A DNA stretch of 64,000 nt, from assembly GCA_947652115.1 (NCBI GenBank), contig OX393562.1, positions 22,501 through 86,500 of the forward strand, written 5' to 3'. The stretch comes from Blastomussa wellsi. Lineage: Eukaryota; Cnidaria; Anthozoa; Scleractinia; Plerogyridae. Under the pieces are notes generated by a model. It saw nothing but the letters and a program-made list of their open reading frames with translations, searched no databases and had not been told where the DNA came from. Shown in pieces: positions 1 to 15,100 of the stretch (its first letter is position 1; every line of letters begins with the position of its first letter). Position numbers and translations under genes: made by a program.

Positions 1-3000
1 TCGGTGTACATCGACTTATGAAACTTCTCTTAGCTGGGAAGTGAACGACATTAGTAATAATTGGTTTGCACAGAAACCGGGGTTACTCCATTATATGAGG
101 ATGTGCCGCTGGATAGGGTATGGCTTTTGATGCCTCAGTCCTGAAAAGGGGGATATAATTTCAAGCACGTCTGTCATAAACAGAGTCTGCAGTCGTCCTA
201 GAGAGGGTATGGAATAAAGCCTCTTGTCAGAAACGTTAATAACTATTCATCTAAGGCGGTCATCAGTAAACATGAGATAATTTTCAGGACTTGATATTAG
301 CGCTATAGTATAAAAAACGTTTTCCTTTGTCCTAAACAGGGTCACTGTTTCAAACCTTCACAGGAACCCCATACCCAGACATGGGAAAAGTACTCCCTCC
401 CCAGGGCACCGAAGAAAGTTTTTTGACCTCTTTCTGGAACTTCATTTTTATATTGTTTTACAACTATAATTACAGTACTGGTATATATGGATACACATGT
501 TCCCTTGCTTCAGTATCTATGATGTGTTTGTAGATGTACTGGTCTTTAAACTCTTGTATCTTCTCCTTAAATAAGTAAATCAAACAAGTCAGCAATATGC
601 TATCACCAGAGACGCTATTTTCATATCTCATTACTGTGTATCTTGAACATTAGGGTTAGAGGTACTGATTACATGCATTACACTAGTACAAAATGTTGAC
701 GAACACAAAGCGAGAAAACTACAACATCTATTTCAGAAAGTCCTCGATAGGGATAACCTCCAATGTTTCCTTCTATGATTTTACATGACAAAATATTTGC
801 TTTACGCATCTCATACAAATCAAATAGCTATCGATGGTCTACATTGTCCACGAAACCGCTTCTGTGGTTCCAAGATGTTGAAATCCTTAATCATAACGTC
901 ATTTATCATGACATCTATGCTGTTTACCTCGCTCTCGCCCCATTCCAAGGGCTCGTGTATCCCATCACCTCCATAACGACGATTGTACGCTTCAAAGTGA
1001 ACCTAAAGAAATCCAAGCAGCACAGAAATCATGGTGCTAGCCAGTTTGAAGCCTTTTGGAGAGAAGGTGATTATTTGGGAAGGAGCGCTTTTTCCCCTCC
1101 ATAAACAACAGCCAGTCAAATCGGTTTGTCAGTTTATTTTACCTACTCGCTACTGCGTATGACCTGGAAAGCGAAAACGGACACCAACGCTTTACCGTTT
1201 AACGAAAAAAACTGTTTATTATCCGTTTAAAACGAATTGCGTAAAGCGTTTACGTTTATAAAAATCACATATCCGTTTTTTAATAAGTATCCCTTTAACG
1301 ATTTGGGAAAAACGTTTAAACGATTTTACAGTCTGTTTAATAGAAATAAGTACCCGCGTTCATTCTCTTTTTGGAGCTACTCGCGAATGTTGTAGCAATT
1401 GCCTGCATAAAGTCATGTCAAATCGCAAGGGTATCTTATATATATATTGTGTACGAGACCTCTGCTATAGATTAGAATCATTATTGTGCCGATTCATATT
1501 CTTAATTATAAATTCAAGGAAGGAACATTTGGATCCCATTGTACTTATCATTTGAAACCTAAACAAAGACCATCTTTTAGTGGAAGGGTACAATTATAAA
1601 CTGAACTGTATTTTTCAATTTTTATTTGCGTGATTGCATTTGTGTGAACATACAGTAGTCGGTGGGTTATTAATGATTGACGTACATCTAGGCCTTTTCT
1701 TTCGAGGGTGGTGCGGTGCAACTCTCGTCCCGGAGCCCTCGTTCTATCGGCCACGTGGTCGGTGACAGAACAAGTAGCTCTGGGGACGAATGGCGCGTTA
1801 CAGGTCCATCGCGAGCTTGCGCAATTGTCCAGGCTGGATATTCTCTCCCGAGGGCATAGCGTTGCGTGACAGGGCGAGGGCCAGAACTGGACTTAGTTTA
1901 CTCAGTCTAATCGCAGACTACACAGTTTACTCAGTCTAACTGGCTGACTTGGGACTGCATAGCTAACTCAGTCTCACCGGCAGACTACATAGCACTAAAC
2001 GACAAACTACATTAGCTAACTCGGTCTTATCGGAAGACTACATAGCTAACTCAGTCTTATCAGCATACTACATAGCACTAATCGACAGACTACATTAGCT
2101 AGCTCAGTCTTATCGGCAGACTACATAGCACTAATCGACAGGCTACATTAGCCTAATACACAGACAACATAGCTAACATAGTCTAATCGACTTACGATTA
2201 AGATTTAATTTCTTTTGTAATTTAATTTATAAATCTGTTGGGTACAATAAACGTTGTTGTCGACATACTACATAGCTGACTCGGTCTAATCGGCACACTA
2301 CATAACTAACTCGGTCTGATAGACAGACTACATAGTTCACTAACTCTAATAAGCATACTGCATAGCTAGGTCTACTTGGTAGACCATGGCAGACTACATA
2401 GTTGAATCAGGCGACAGGCTGTGTATTCTGTGTCAATGTCTTGAATTACACTTTCACAAAGGAACACTTCTCAAATAAGTGGCTCACAATGCATGCAGAA
2501 GCGATGACGTTTAAGAAGGGCCTCTTGAAATATTTTCTGGAAATTTGGCAAATAATTAGCGTGGATACGAGTAGCTGACAACTTGTGAAGCTTGTGATTT
2601 GATTCATCCACCAGAGAGGTAACCAGAATGACAATCTCAGGAATTTAAATTTAATCTTGCAGGAATCTTATATTTATTTTTAGAATTCCCTCCAGTCGTT
2701 GCATTATATTAAAGCGAGACAACAAAGATACGATGCCAAGAGTGTTTTTACCCTCATTAAATAAAGTTATCATCATCATCATCATCATCATCAAGAGCTG
2801 CTCAGCCGAGAGTAAGCTCAGATCAAATGCGGACTAGTTTACACCGCTTTGAATTTAGAGATGTAGGTTTTCTAGATTATCAAATATAATTTGCCTCTTT
2901 CTGTTATAGTTTGTATCTTCCCAGGTCTTTTTTGCTTGTGTTTTGTGCCCGAAATAAAACGATTCTCCCTTGCCAACACCACGAGCGATTGAGACAATAC

Positions 3001-3151
3001 GCCTAGTTCAACTACTGTTCGGTTTGTTACAAGGGGACAAATCTTGCAAAACAAACGGTACATCTGTATTCGCCTGTCTGCATTAAATTGACTTACTCAT
3101 AACAGAAAAATAGACTGGCATCCTAACATACTTTACAACATGGTGCTTTAC
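1..3151. other. No recognised gene; possible site of PUS1 3' end
   Basis: Contains CGTTTAA-rich sequence at 1190-1340 (possible subterminal repeats), the minisatellite and a short ATC run. A minus-strand open segment at about 2463-2636 (EIVILVTSLVDESNHKL...) looks mildly coding-like but matches nothing I know. The last PUS1 exon was not found here. Confidence 0.6.
1890..2420. repeat. Minisatellite, unit about 30 bp
   Basis: About a dozen degenerate copies of actacatagctaactcagt followed by ctaatcggcag, interrupted at 2180-2265 by AT-rich sequence. Confidence 0.9.
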
Positions 3152-6100
3152 CTCGTCAAGAAAAAGTCCTACTGGAGGTGCTTTGGGAATATCCACCTAA
3201 TGATAACAACAGAACCACCTTTTACAAGTAGCAAAGATGCAGTTGAACCTGTTTAGTATGGGAATATCCACCTAATGATAACAACACAACCACCTTTTAC
3301 AAGTAGCAAAGATGCAGTTGAACCTGTTTAGTATGGACACCAAATGGACAGGGAAGAGTGACTGTTTGAATGTGTCAACTGTCAGTAATAGGAAGGTGAC
3401 TGAAAGGAGAGGTTTAAATGAAAGGGTATTAAATTTGGTCATTTCACATTGGTGGTTTGAATACAATGGACGCTCCTTGCAAACACTCACCGTGCGAAGC
3501 TTATGTGGTCTAAGATTACGGGAGGTATTGGCGCGATAACCAGAGCTCAGACTAGCCACAGGGGCTTAAAATTTCGATTCATCGGCTGCAGTTGTTTCAG
3601 TGGCTTAATCTGTCATCCATGGTGCATATGAATGACTGATTAGCAAAACAATTTATAAATTGAGATTTTTAACGAATTTGCATGGAAAAAGTGCTGGAAG
3701 AAAGGCATGCCTATTCTGAACAAATAATCATAATTCTAAAAATGTACATTGAACTAGCTTATTACGTAGTGAGATAAAGATAACATCTCAAGGTGACTAA
3801 AACAAGTTAAACTACATAAAGGAAGGACAAGCTATGTGGGTCACCTACTCCAATTTAAATTCAATAAAAACAAAGTTAAAATGAGAGAAATACTTTTTTC
3901 TCCTTCCTAGCCAGTTCCACTGTACTCAAAGGTGCAACTCCACGGACAATTGCCAATGCAAGACCTGAAAATAGAAAGGACAGTTGTCTTAATGGAGCCG
4001 AAACCAATTGTGGAATTACAAACATTTTAGGCATCCTACTGATGAACGGTTATGGCAATTAGATATTTATTACAGAAGCCAACATTGAGATTGTGGTCTG
4101 TCGCCTTTGAATGGAAATAAAAGCAAGCCAAATCATGCACATTGTTCTAATATGTCTGTTAAGTGAAAAAAGTCAAGCCGGAAGTACAGCAAGCAGGGCT
4201 GTCGGACATTATATTACAGAACTCCTCGATGATGCGTTGTCAACACAAAACATTGGCGTTTGCATTGGAAGGCATAAAAAAACCGCCCGGATATTCTGTT
4301 CGATCAAAGTTGGTATTTCATCGCGGTCAACTTAAAAAAAAAACATGTTACCTCGATGAGTACTAAATCTGAGCCAGCGATCTGGATTTGACAGCTGTCA
4401 ATTCACCATAACATTGATATCCAATACCAAAGATGTAAGCTGATAAGGCTGACAAGGTATTGACAAGGCATGGCTGCCGCAATGGCCGCCATTTTGTGCG
4501 ACTTCGTCGTCATCGTCGTCGTCGTCGTAGGGCACACGCGCCCGCGATCCATGCCACTGGCCATGTCAACCATTAAAACTTGAATGCATGGTTCTCCTAT
4601 CTCTATGCATGCACGATTGTCCTTCTCTTATGGTCATGGGGCTCCGCGTTGCGCTGGAGCTGCTTTTTGGCATCATGCTTTGCTTACAACTTTTCCGAGA
4701 GCTCTACACCTAGCTAGATTGATTCCATGAAAACAGAAGGTGCAGTTCCTCTTAACGGAATGTGTCACGTAGCGTCTTTAAATGCTCACCTATCATTTTT
4801 CTAATCTGATGCAACATAAAACTTTGTCCTTTGACTGCAATGGTAATAAATTCTCTGCCGTCTTCTTCAAATGGCTTCCCACACTGGATTTCAAAACAGG
4901 AAAAGTAGCTAGCTAAGCGTGCAGTCCATTATATTATAAAAAAGGCTACACACTACCAATCACAACCGTTTTAAATTTTATTATTGGAGCAGCACAAATT
5001 AACACTTTAGTCTGCAACATTATGGCCACATAGCAAACAAGGATAATATTATGGCACAGTCAAACAAAGGAGATATACTTGAAAAATATCTGGCCAACAC
5101 GTTTCACATTTAGCTAAAGCAAGCTGGTTTAATCTCCTCCAATTTTGCCTATTAATGCCCCTTTCAGGCTTCTACAGTTAACCAGCTGGTAAGTGCTGAA
5201 ATTGCCAAAAATTGGGTAATCCACATGTGGACTTTATAATATACAGTTAAGTTTGACCAAGTGCGGAGAAATGCGACAAATTTGTTTACCTCAAACTTCA
5301 TGATATATCTCTTAGCACTGGCATCATTAAATCTCCTGTACGAAACACAAGATCAGAAATAAACTACAACGCTAGCTCAAAGACCAAGTAAATTTGTTTC
5401 AGTTAGCAAAGGTTTGAAATACGATGCTGGAATAAAGCCTTAAAGTGCTACTACGATCAAATTTTCGATATCCTTTTTTTTTATATGTTCGTGAATAATA
5501 CTGATTTCCTAGATATCTTGCCAAATTCCAATCCATTACAAGGATTAGAAGTTATCCTCTTGGACTTTTATTTCCGAGAATTTACGGCCGCCATTAATTT
5601 TCCTTGTTCAAAAGGCTTGGTTGAAAATTTAAGAAGATGACGTCATTTTCTCAAAATACTTCACTCGCTCAAATTATAACAACAATTAGTAAAGAAAATT
5701 ACATCAAGAAGAGCAAAAGCTTTGAACGTTAACTTTGTACCATTTTCTGTACTAATTGTTATTATAATTTCAACAAGTGAGTTATTTTGAGAAAACTGAT
5801 ATCATTTTCTCAAATTCTCAACCAAGCCCTGGAACAAGGAGAATTAATGGCCGCCGTAAACTCTTCTAAACGACTTCTAAAGTTTGTATCGAACGCCGTT
5901 ATTGTGGACGAAAATGTAAAAATATAGATATCAATAATTTGGTCATACTAGCACTTTAAGGCCCCGTTTACAGTGGGCCCGGACTTTGCACGGACTAATT
6001 TTGTTCCTGGACCGCCTCTTTACATGAATCCGTGCAAATTCTGTTACAGATTGCAGTGGAATGCATTTGAATTTCTTTTTTACGTCTCTGTTGTGATTAT

Positions 6101-9100
6101 CACCACTGCTTTAAACCAATCATGTTACAGCCCTTGCAGTACGCGACTAAAGAACGGGGGAAAGGGGGAGAATATTATGGCTAAAACCATTTCTATTACC
6201 GTTTTCTTTTTTTCACTTTCCGTACCATTTCTTTCCAACTGTATTGCTAAAATCCATTGGAAAACTAGCATTACTCATGACAGCCGTGGTGGAGAGGAAG
6301 ACGGATAGTGTACACTTGTAACATCAGAACCACAAAACTAGCTTATAGCGAAATACAGACTCTCCCATAGCAACTCAGTGACATAAATAATTATTCACTC
6401 ACTTGCCTGAAGTAAAATTATGATAATTGTGTGTCCCAGTGAACTTTGAAAGAATGCTATTGAGTTCTTCAATTTTCTCTTCTGTTTTGTAAAAAGAAAG
6501 AAGTTCTACTGAAAATATGCAAATCTGACTGGTCACTGATTCCTACTGTAGAACATGATAGATTAAATAAAAAATAAATTTGTACGTTTAAATTGCAGTC
6601 CTTTAGAGTGTCAACTGAAATGGTTAGACTACTTTCCCTTATTTAATAAGAAATAATTAAGTCTGCTATGCTAAATACTGTTTACTAATTAATATTAAAC
6701 ATAATCATGAATATGGCCACCCACTACAAGCTAAGGGAAAGAAATAAACTCAACCTATCAATAATTATGTGGTTGTTTTAATTATTTATCTTTGGCTTAA
6801 AAATAATTGTTAAAACCAGTTTGATTTTAATTCTCCTGGTCTCAGATTATGATACAGGGTCCAAACTTAACTTTTTTGTCTTGGCTCCACATGACGACTT
6901 TGTTAATAAAAAGTTTTGGTGAGCAGCTAGCAATTTGCGGTTACCAAACTTTTTCCTCCTTCTGGCAGCAGAACTTGTTAAAATCGTAGATTAATAGAAA
7001 AATCCCTTTCAATCCTATTTCAGAATTAGTGGCAAGATAAAACATTGTTGGCAATGGGATCTAAATTTCATGTCAGTGTAATGACATCTCGGCCAAAAAT
7101 CAAAGTCAAAATTTACATGTACCTTCATATTAAGCAACTAGAATATAGTGTACAGTCTAAAAATTAATAAATAACTTTACCAAATAGTTGGGAGAGTTTA
7201 TTATAAACGTTTCAGCGGGACAATAAATTTTAAAAGACGTTTACTGGTTAAAAAGATTTAAAAGGTTACAAGTTTTTGATCACTGGTCAGCAAGTAATGG
7301 AAAAAATGTAAACACAAAAATATAAACAGCAAAAAGTTGGAAAGGATGATGAAACATAACTGATTAAACTCACTGCCTGATAACAATCATTTACTTACCA
7401 CTAACTCTGTAGTTTGAAGTTGTTTGCTGAAAAGACAAATTGAGAGAGGAAAGGAAAGTGAATACATATAATATTTGTTCATTGGTCGTAATATGCATTA
7501 CATGCATCAATAATAAACACAGTGACAGACACTGATGAAGGGGTTGTCCCTAAAAAGTTTGTTTCTTTAAGTAATAGTAAGCACTCCAAAAATACTGTCT
7601 ATTTTTATTGTTACTTCACTTGAGTGCTACACAGCACAATCTTGTTTTTTAATTACATGCATCAAAACTATCTTGCAAATTATAGTCTGAGTAAGTTCTT
7701 GACACAACGTTGTTTGATTAACATCATGTTCAAGAAGCAGGGATATCTTTTACTCATGTCTAAAGAATAAAATATGCTTCAAGAATCTGTTCAGGTGATT
7801 CCTCAGAAATAAAAGTTGTCCAACAATTTTTTTAAACTTTCCCTGAGTGTTCCTTCCGAGCACTGTTTCGAAAAATACAATAAAAAAAGGTAGGTCACCA
7901 TGCTTGCAAAAGAGATATGATGGGCCAATCTTACCCCATTTATGCTAATCATGCACGCTATTTTATCATTTGATGGTACATTTTGCGGTAGCTGAAAGCA
8001 AAGATTGTTAACGGAATACTTGACGAAAAACTTGATAGCAGGCAAGTCTCGACTGTATGGACTCCAAAATTCTGCAATAAAAAATATTAGGTCACTATGC
8101 GTGCTTACAAGAATAATGACGATTTATCTCGCTTATGAGCAAATCTGTACAGAAAAAGCCACCATATTGTTCATGTGGACGCTAATCACACATACAATTA
8201 TGTGTAGTAAGGATGCGCAATGCAATACTGAGGAATCACCTTAAACATCATCATTCAGTACTTAATATTCACAGCATTTGTTTACTAACTATCAGTATTC
8301 ATTGAAATAACTATTTACAATGTCTTAGCTTGTGCTTGGATGCAGCATTTTGCAGCAATGAAAATTCATTGTTCATATGAAAACCTTTTGCAATGGCAAA
8401 TAATGTGTCAAAAAAGTAAAACATATTAAAGGGACTGGTTCATGGTTTTTCACATGTGCAAAATTTTAAGGTGTTATTTCATATTTGAATTTGTTTTCTT
8501 TGTTCCAACTCCGATCGATGCTTTAAGTACCCTGTAATGTATTGTAGTAATCCCAGAAAGCTTGATCTATCTCAAACCATTCATGGACTTATTATGTCTG
8601 TTTGTACAGGCCATCGTCAGTACAACCAGAAAGATTGATGTAAAAATTGCTTTTCCGAAATATGTCAATTATTTTTCACCAGTGGTGAAACTTAGTGTTG
8701 AACATCGAATTTGTTGATGGTACGAAGGATTTATTCTGGACACAAGCATGAGTTCACAACTCGAATTCAATTGCTTCATAGACAATAGAGTTGAGTGGGG
8801 CACATAATACCTTGCACATGTGCCAAACCATGAAACTGGACAGTCAGCAGATAATTGTATCCTTCTTTTTCAGAATATTAGCAAGTACACTCTTATAAAA
8901 TGCAACAGCTGACTGATACTTGTTACTATAAGTGTACCTTCAATTTGCATAAATGGTAGCCAACCAAAAAGATACAAGGTACAGTACTTTAATGTCAGAA
9001 AACTGTAGTCTCGCAGTTGTCAGTACTGTGGCTTACATAATCTTTTGCAAAAGCAAATGTGGGTGTGAGATACTTGTATGTCCTTCCTGAGCAATTTCCT

Positions 9101-12100
9101 TTAGCATCAAAGCCTCTAGTTGTCCTTTTCATTGCTTCAAATAGAATGACACATAGCTTAATGAGATTTCTGAACTGTAAAATGTGAATGTGCTACACCT
9201 TCACTGCAGCCATCAGTAGTGTACTCAATGCACCCTCAACGATACAGACATTTGAGATTCAACCCCAAAAATTCATAGCTCTATAGATAACCATTCAGTG
9301 TTTTGGACTGGCTACTATGTGTGTGCAGTAAGAAACAATACAACATAATTATTTCTGTACAACTGTTGAATCTCAAACATATGCATGACACAAACAGGGA
9401 GTACATCTGTTGGAAGAGAGTGCATGCTAAGAGTTCAGGATGATCAAATCGCAGTTTTTGTTACATATTTAATTGTTTAGCTTATCATTTCCGTCTCTCA
9501 AACTCTCAGCTAAATCTCTCTCACAGGGAAGAATCAAACATGAATAGTTTTTTTTTTATGGGATTAAAAAAGAATTTGTTGGTAAAAACTATTAAGAAAA
9601 CATAAGCCAGTCTGCTCTCTTCGACGGATAAAAATGAGTGATAAAATGAAACGCGAAAAAATTTAATATAAATCCTGGTATCAGATCTTCAATATTTTTA
9701 TGAATAGTTTGATTTTTCAAGGGGTGTTTCGAAAACCCGAATAGCGAATAGCAAATATTCACGAATAGCAAATAGTCATTAATAGTGCAAATTGTGCGAA
9801 TAGTGTTAATAGTTGCAAATAGTCTGAATAGTGCGAATAGTAGCGAATAGTGGTAAACAGTCGCTAATAGTCGCCAATAGTCACCGCTTTAGTTCACCAC
9901 TGATCTGGATTCACTGATTTGCCAAGGGAACAGGTAAGTGTGCTGGGAACTTCCGGTCTAAAAAGGTTTTCAATTAACAGCCATTCACAAAAACTGGATT
10001 AAGCAGACCTTCCAGGAAAAGACCTATATTACATGACTGGTCAGTTTCAATCTGAACACATGAATGTGTTCAGTTTATAAAGCGATACTGTGCAAAAATC
10101 GTAACATTCATTATCGAGCGATTGATTACTGTACAATCTTTTTATCACAATGATGAAAGTGAAATTTTTTGGGAATGGAAAGGCACCCAGCTTCCTCCCC
10201 TCCCTCCCCCAAACCTGGCTCACGCGTTTCAACCCCCCACTAAAAATCTTGCTACTCGGGCCTTGATACTAACTCGGAAAAAGAGGTAAGATTGCTCCCT
10301 GTCTTTGGTCGCGACTAGTCGCACTATTCGTACTGTTCACTATTCCCAACTATTCACTATTTGCGACTATCTGCCATTACATGCAGCTATTTGGGTTTTC
10401 CAGGCACCCTTTTTCAAGGGAATCAATGTTCAGTCATTGCTTTGTGTAAATTGACTCACCAATAACTGTGATCTCAGGAGGAAGATTGTCATTGATCTTT
10501 GGAAGAAGGCTTTGAACTGGCACCATTTACACACAGAAGGGACAATATTATGTTAGCACAGCTGGTGAATGAGATATTATATATTAAAGCCAGGACTTCG
10601 AGCCAGCTTTCGAGCCAGGATCCAAGCTAGGATTCGAGCTAGGATTCCAAGTCAGGATCAAGCTCAGGACTCAATCGTGCGATAGTTCAGCTTTTGAACA
10701 GTGTGGCACGGTAAAAGTCCTTCTTATATATAGAGTACTTCCCACACCAACAAATAAAAGCCAACCATTAGCAAACTGGAGTGAACTTTTAGGTTACCGC
10801 AAGCATACCTGAGTGAACGCTTATAAGCGCGAGCAAACTGGAGTGAAAGCAAACCGTGGTGAAATACAGGCTAAGAGACAGACCATTTTATTTCTGGGGG
10901 TGGATGATGGGCAATTAGGGTTAGGGTTTACAGACTTGAGAGCCAAAAATTTACATGTAGGTCCTACTGCACAGGACAAATAACATTGGTTATCCTTAAG
11001 TTAATTAACCTTGTAGATAAAGTGCACAACAGATAATAAACTTACTGCCAAACCAATTTTTGCTTTATTTGTGCAGTTTATCAGTTTCAGTAAAGTCTGA
11101 TTTCAGTAGACCTTTTTCACAATAGCTGCCATGTTTGTTTTCGCATTGTAATGCAAATTAGGCACGTGATTTGTGAGAGGGCAAACAAGCCTAAATCAAC
11201 AAACTTCAGCTGGTTTCTTATTATGTATGATAATTTTTTCATAGCCATGCTTTGGTTTCTGTTTCGCGGTTTACATAATATTCTAAGGTTAAAACAATTT
11301 TGACACTTTATAAAAAAGAAAACGGCTTCCGCAGTTAACAGGTCAAGGTATCGGGTAACTATTTGAAACTAATCTTGTAATGAAATCATTATTCCATAAC
11401 TTGGCTCTCAAATGTGGCTTTACTGCAGATACTTCACTATTTTGACCGTCCAATTTTCCAAGAAACAGCATCATTTCAATGTTTGCCCCTTGGCAGACAA
11501 CATGGCTAATTTGCATTACAATATGAAAACCATCATGGTGGCTATCGTGAATTAAAGGTCTATTTCTGAGCTCACAGCCACTTAAATCACAAGTTTGGAA
11601 CACAATAATGTTATTGAATATGTAGCGACAGTGGCGACAGCATTTAAATCGAATACAACATAGCTGTTATTTCCTTGGTCACAATTGATATTTTAGCTGT
11701 TTGGGCAATATTTTGCTTAGCTTCTTGGAGCTAAAATAAAGTTGTCCCGGGGTAGGCGAGTTGTCCCTGGCAGTTACCCTGGTGCTAAGGTAACTCCAGC
11801 ATCTGATTTTTTCATTAACAAAATCTTTCTTGAGGAGTTGTATACGCTAGTATTTTCAATCAGATTATTTTCTCAAATTATTATAACAAGAACCAGTAAA
11901 AACTATGGAGCTCTACTTTCAGGCTTGGCTAAATCTGTATTAATCAATATTATTATTTAAACTTAATTAGTAATTGTTGTGCTAAGTTCATGTGCAATTG
12001 ATTTATTTAGAGACAAAGATACAACACTTTGCTATCACAGTGACTCTTTTATTCAGGAAACGTAACAAAGAAGGGGGATGGGGGTTGACCGGTTAGCTGA

Positions 12101-15100
12101 TGCTAGGAAAAAAGGTGTGAACTCCTTGAATTGAAACTTATTGATCATACTTTGAACTACTGTTACTTTTAATGAAGACTATTATTTTGGACAGTACAGT
12201 CAACACAATTCGAAAATGAAGCTGGAGTTCGGCCATCAGAGTTTTTCGTTTTTAGGAGCCTCAGTTTTTAACAGTTTACCGTCGGACATAAGAAATCTGA
12301 ACTCTAGGCTTTTGTTTAGGCAATAGGCCAACAAACATTTTTATTTGTAAGTTTTATTTGTAAGCTTTTAAAGATTTTTCCCATTCTTACGTTTTTAAAT
12401 TTTTAAAATCTTACAGGACCCCCATGGTAACAGTACTTTCTAGTACTGATGGGTTAATCCTGTTGAAAGATTTGTTTATTATTGTTAAAAGTGATTACTT
12501 ATCTTTAATGACACAACTTGTCTTGCTGCAGAAACACCTTTGTCAGTTCTAGCACATCGTTGAAATGCCATCTAAGATACATGTAGAAATTAAAGTACAT
12601 GTGTTATTAAATAGGTTACTTACTGTCATGTTATAAAACACTAATGCCATAATGTACCCTACCGGTAATTAAGTTCCCATGTTTATAAAGTGAACGGTAA
12701 AACCTTATCCTGCACTGTGAGCTACCCCCTTAACCAAGCGTGAGAGCCACACTGGGAGGCTATCGGCCCAAGGACGTGACAGTATGGACTGAGCACAACA
12801 AGGTCTGTACAGAAAAGACAATTAGGGTCATTTTTCTCCCAGTGTGATCCCAAGCATGCCCTATGCTATAGTTGGAGAGACGAGAATTCTCTTTTTTGCA
12901 TGATTACAAGTACACCTCAGTCCATAGAAAAACACACAGAAATATAATAATGTAGATAATATCCAACCATCTGACCTATCTTTAGTCAATAAACCATATG
13001 TCCTCTACATATGTTATAATACAGGTAAAATCAGCATGCTCTGGAAGCAGAGTGAAGAACATGTTTTCATAAATTAAAGGGGGGTCTGCCAGCAGCACCA
13101 ACCTTTCCTAAACAGTCCTTTCCATCCTCAGTTATCGCCCCAGCTTTGTACAAAGCATTTATCAGTTCATCTTCAATAGTTTTGACTCCTGGATTACTTG
13201 AGGTGAAAAATAAAATAAATCAGATCGCATAAAGGCAACTCCCATTAAATAATTAATTAATTAATGCATCCTAATTAACAATTAGATTGTGAGCTCAATA
13301 TTCCTATTGTGTGACAGTTGATGAGGGCCAAGCCCAGATCAACTCACATGAGAGAAATCAAGAACAAATAATCTTGACTAATTGTTTTAGTATAATCTTC
13401 TGATAATCCAAATCTGAAAACACTTCACAATTGTCGAGTAGCCAATCACAGAACAGCATATATTCGTGATAGAATGCTGGTAGATTTATACTAATTGCAC
13501 ATAACAAATATATTGTTTTGATTTCACTGTAGAGTGCAATGTGCTTGTTTTGTGGACAAGTGACTATGCCACTTTCATCATCCTCATCATCAACATCATC
13601 CTCCTACCCCTCATTCTTATCTTCATCATCATCATTACTATTAATTTCCAGAGAGTTATCTCACTGAAAAATTGTTGCCCATCCTGTCACCACACAGTTC
13701 TTAACATAGAACACTGCCTGGCAAAGATTAGGGCTAGGGATTTCCGTTGTCCACAACAACAAAACACAACTCTAGTTCATACAAAGTTGTGCTGCTACTC
13801 CTCTGGAAGTGGACATTGTTATAGATACACTGAATTATGGTCACAAATTATTTAATTACATGCTAAACACACCACATTCAACAAATTTTCCCATCACGGG
13901 TGCTACCAAAAATGTTATTTGTTGTTGTTATTAATGTTTATACCGTAGACCTTCAAGGGTGTCCTTCAATTCGCCAAAAAAATTCTCAGCACGTTGCGTT
14001 TTACTTAACCACAGGAAACAATCATAATGTGTTTTTCATTTCCCCAAAAATTTTGGTCATTTTTGTTCATTCCAACTGGAATATTTGATGGTGGGACCGG
14101 TCGGGCCTAAATTTACCATCCATTTTCACTATTCATTGTGATGTTTTTACATGTGTAATGCTAAGCGGTTCTGTAGTACAGCTCTTTCTACTGGCTATTT
14201 TGTAGACGTTTGTCTAGCTGTAAAAGCTCAAACAAACTGTTCAGAGTTCACTGTAGTGTTCTGTTGTACAGTGCAGTTTGAACTTGTTGTAAATTATCGT
14301 AATTTTTTCTCTCCCTCCCTCCCTCCCTTTGAAGATGGGGTTGGTCAAATTATTTGCAATCTATTAAAAAAGGGTCAGTCCTACATGTTTTGGTTAAGTC
14401 TGCACAGCGACTTCCCCCAAGCTTCTTGACCTCATTCCCTTTGAATATCGCCTGCTAACCAACACTCTTGTCCGATCCAGCACGTGCTGTTTTGCATTCA
14501 CCTCGCAGTGTTGGGGAGAAAAGTGAGGTTCGTTTGTCACGCAATAGCTAGAAGTCGCACAGGCTGACCTAATTCAAGGCAGTGCTCCCCCATTAATGCC
14601 AACTTGTTCTTGCCATTCTTTGTCTTTATTTAGTACACTGCATATTAAATAAATATTGCGCAGCAGTTGGTCTGTTTTGCTAAGGGACAGCGACATTTAT
14701 CTTCTCTTTTTTTAAGTGTTAAAAACTTTTTCGCCAAAATTAGCTCTCTGAAGGTATTGTGTAACCTTAAGTGATTCAATTGGTGTGGCTCGTTAAAGAA
14801 AAATGTGCATTTAGCGACCACATTCTCACTCACCAAACAGCCGTATGATGATAGGATTCGATGTCACATGGGCAGAAAACTTGAAATTTTTTAAACTTCC
14901 TACATTGATTTTTTGTTCATTTTTTGACCATCTGTCAAGAATTGTAAATAAAATCAGTTCATGGAAAAAAGTAGGGGCCAACGACGGTTTAAGAGAGTAA
15001 ACTAAAAGCAAAGTTAACGGAACGGCTTCTGGCCCTTTGTTTTCCACAGCTAGTGTGCTCAATGGATGAGGTGGCATGACATTGCAACATGACTTGTGTG

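Noticed and set aside
763..1104. 113-codon open frame
   Set aside because: No recognisable domain, no splice-consistent neighbours, no homology I can recall; consistent with chance.
1890..2420. CRISPR-like alternation of repeat and spacer
   Set aside because: The units are degenerate and contiguous, without constant-length unique spacers; a eukaryotic minisatellite.
5973..6308. 111-codon open frame next to the TTAA element
   Set aside because: Lies opposite the PUS1 gene in an intron and begins in repeat-like sequence; no domain seen.
6395..6415. Possible GC-AG intron at PUS1 exon 6403-6481
   Set aside because: A GC donor at TCAG|GCAAGT fits, but moving four bases to GGCAA|GTGAGT gives a canonical donor and keeps the frame (GK then [10 protein letters not shown]).
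12493..12505. Possible AT-AC (U12) intron at PUS1 exon 12499-12571
   Set aside because: ATAAGT is not the U12 donor consensus, and ATAA|GTAATC with acceptor CCAG at 10517 is canonical and in frame.
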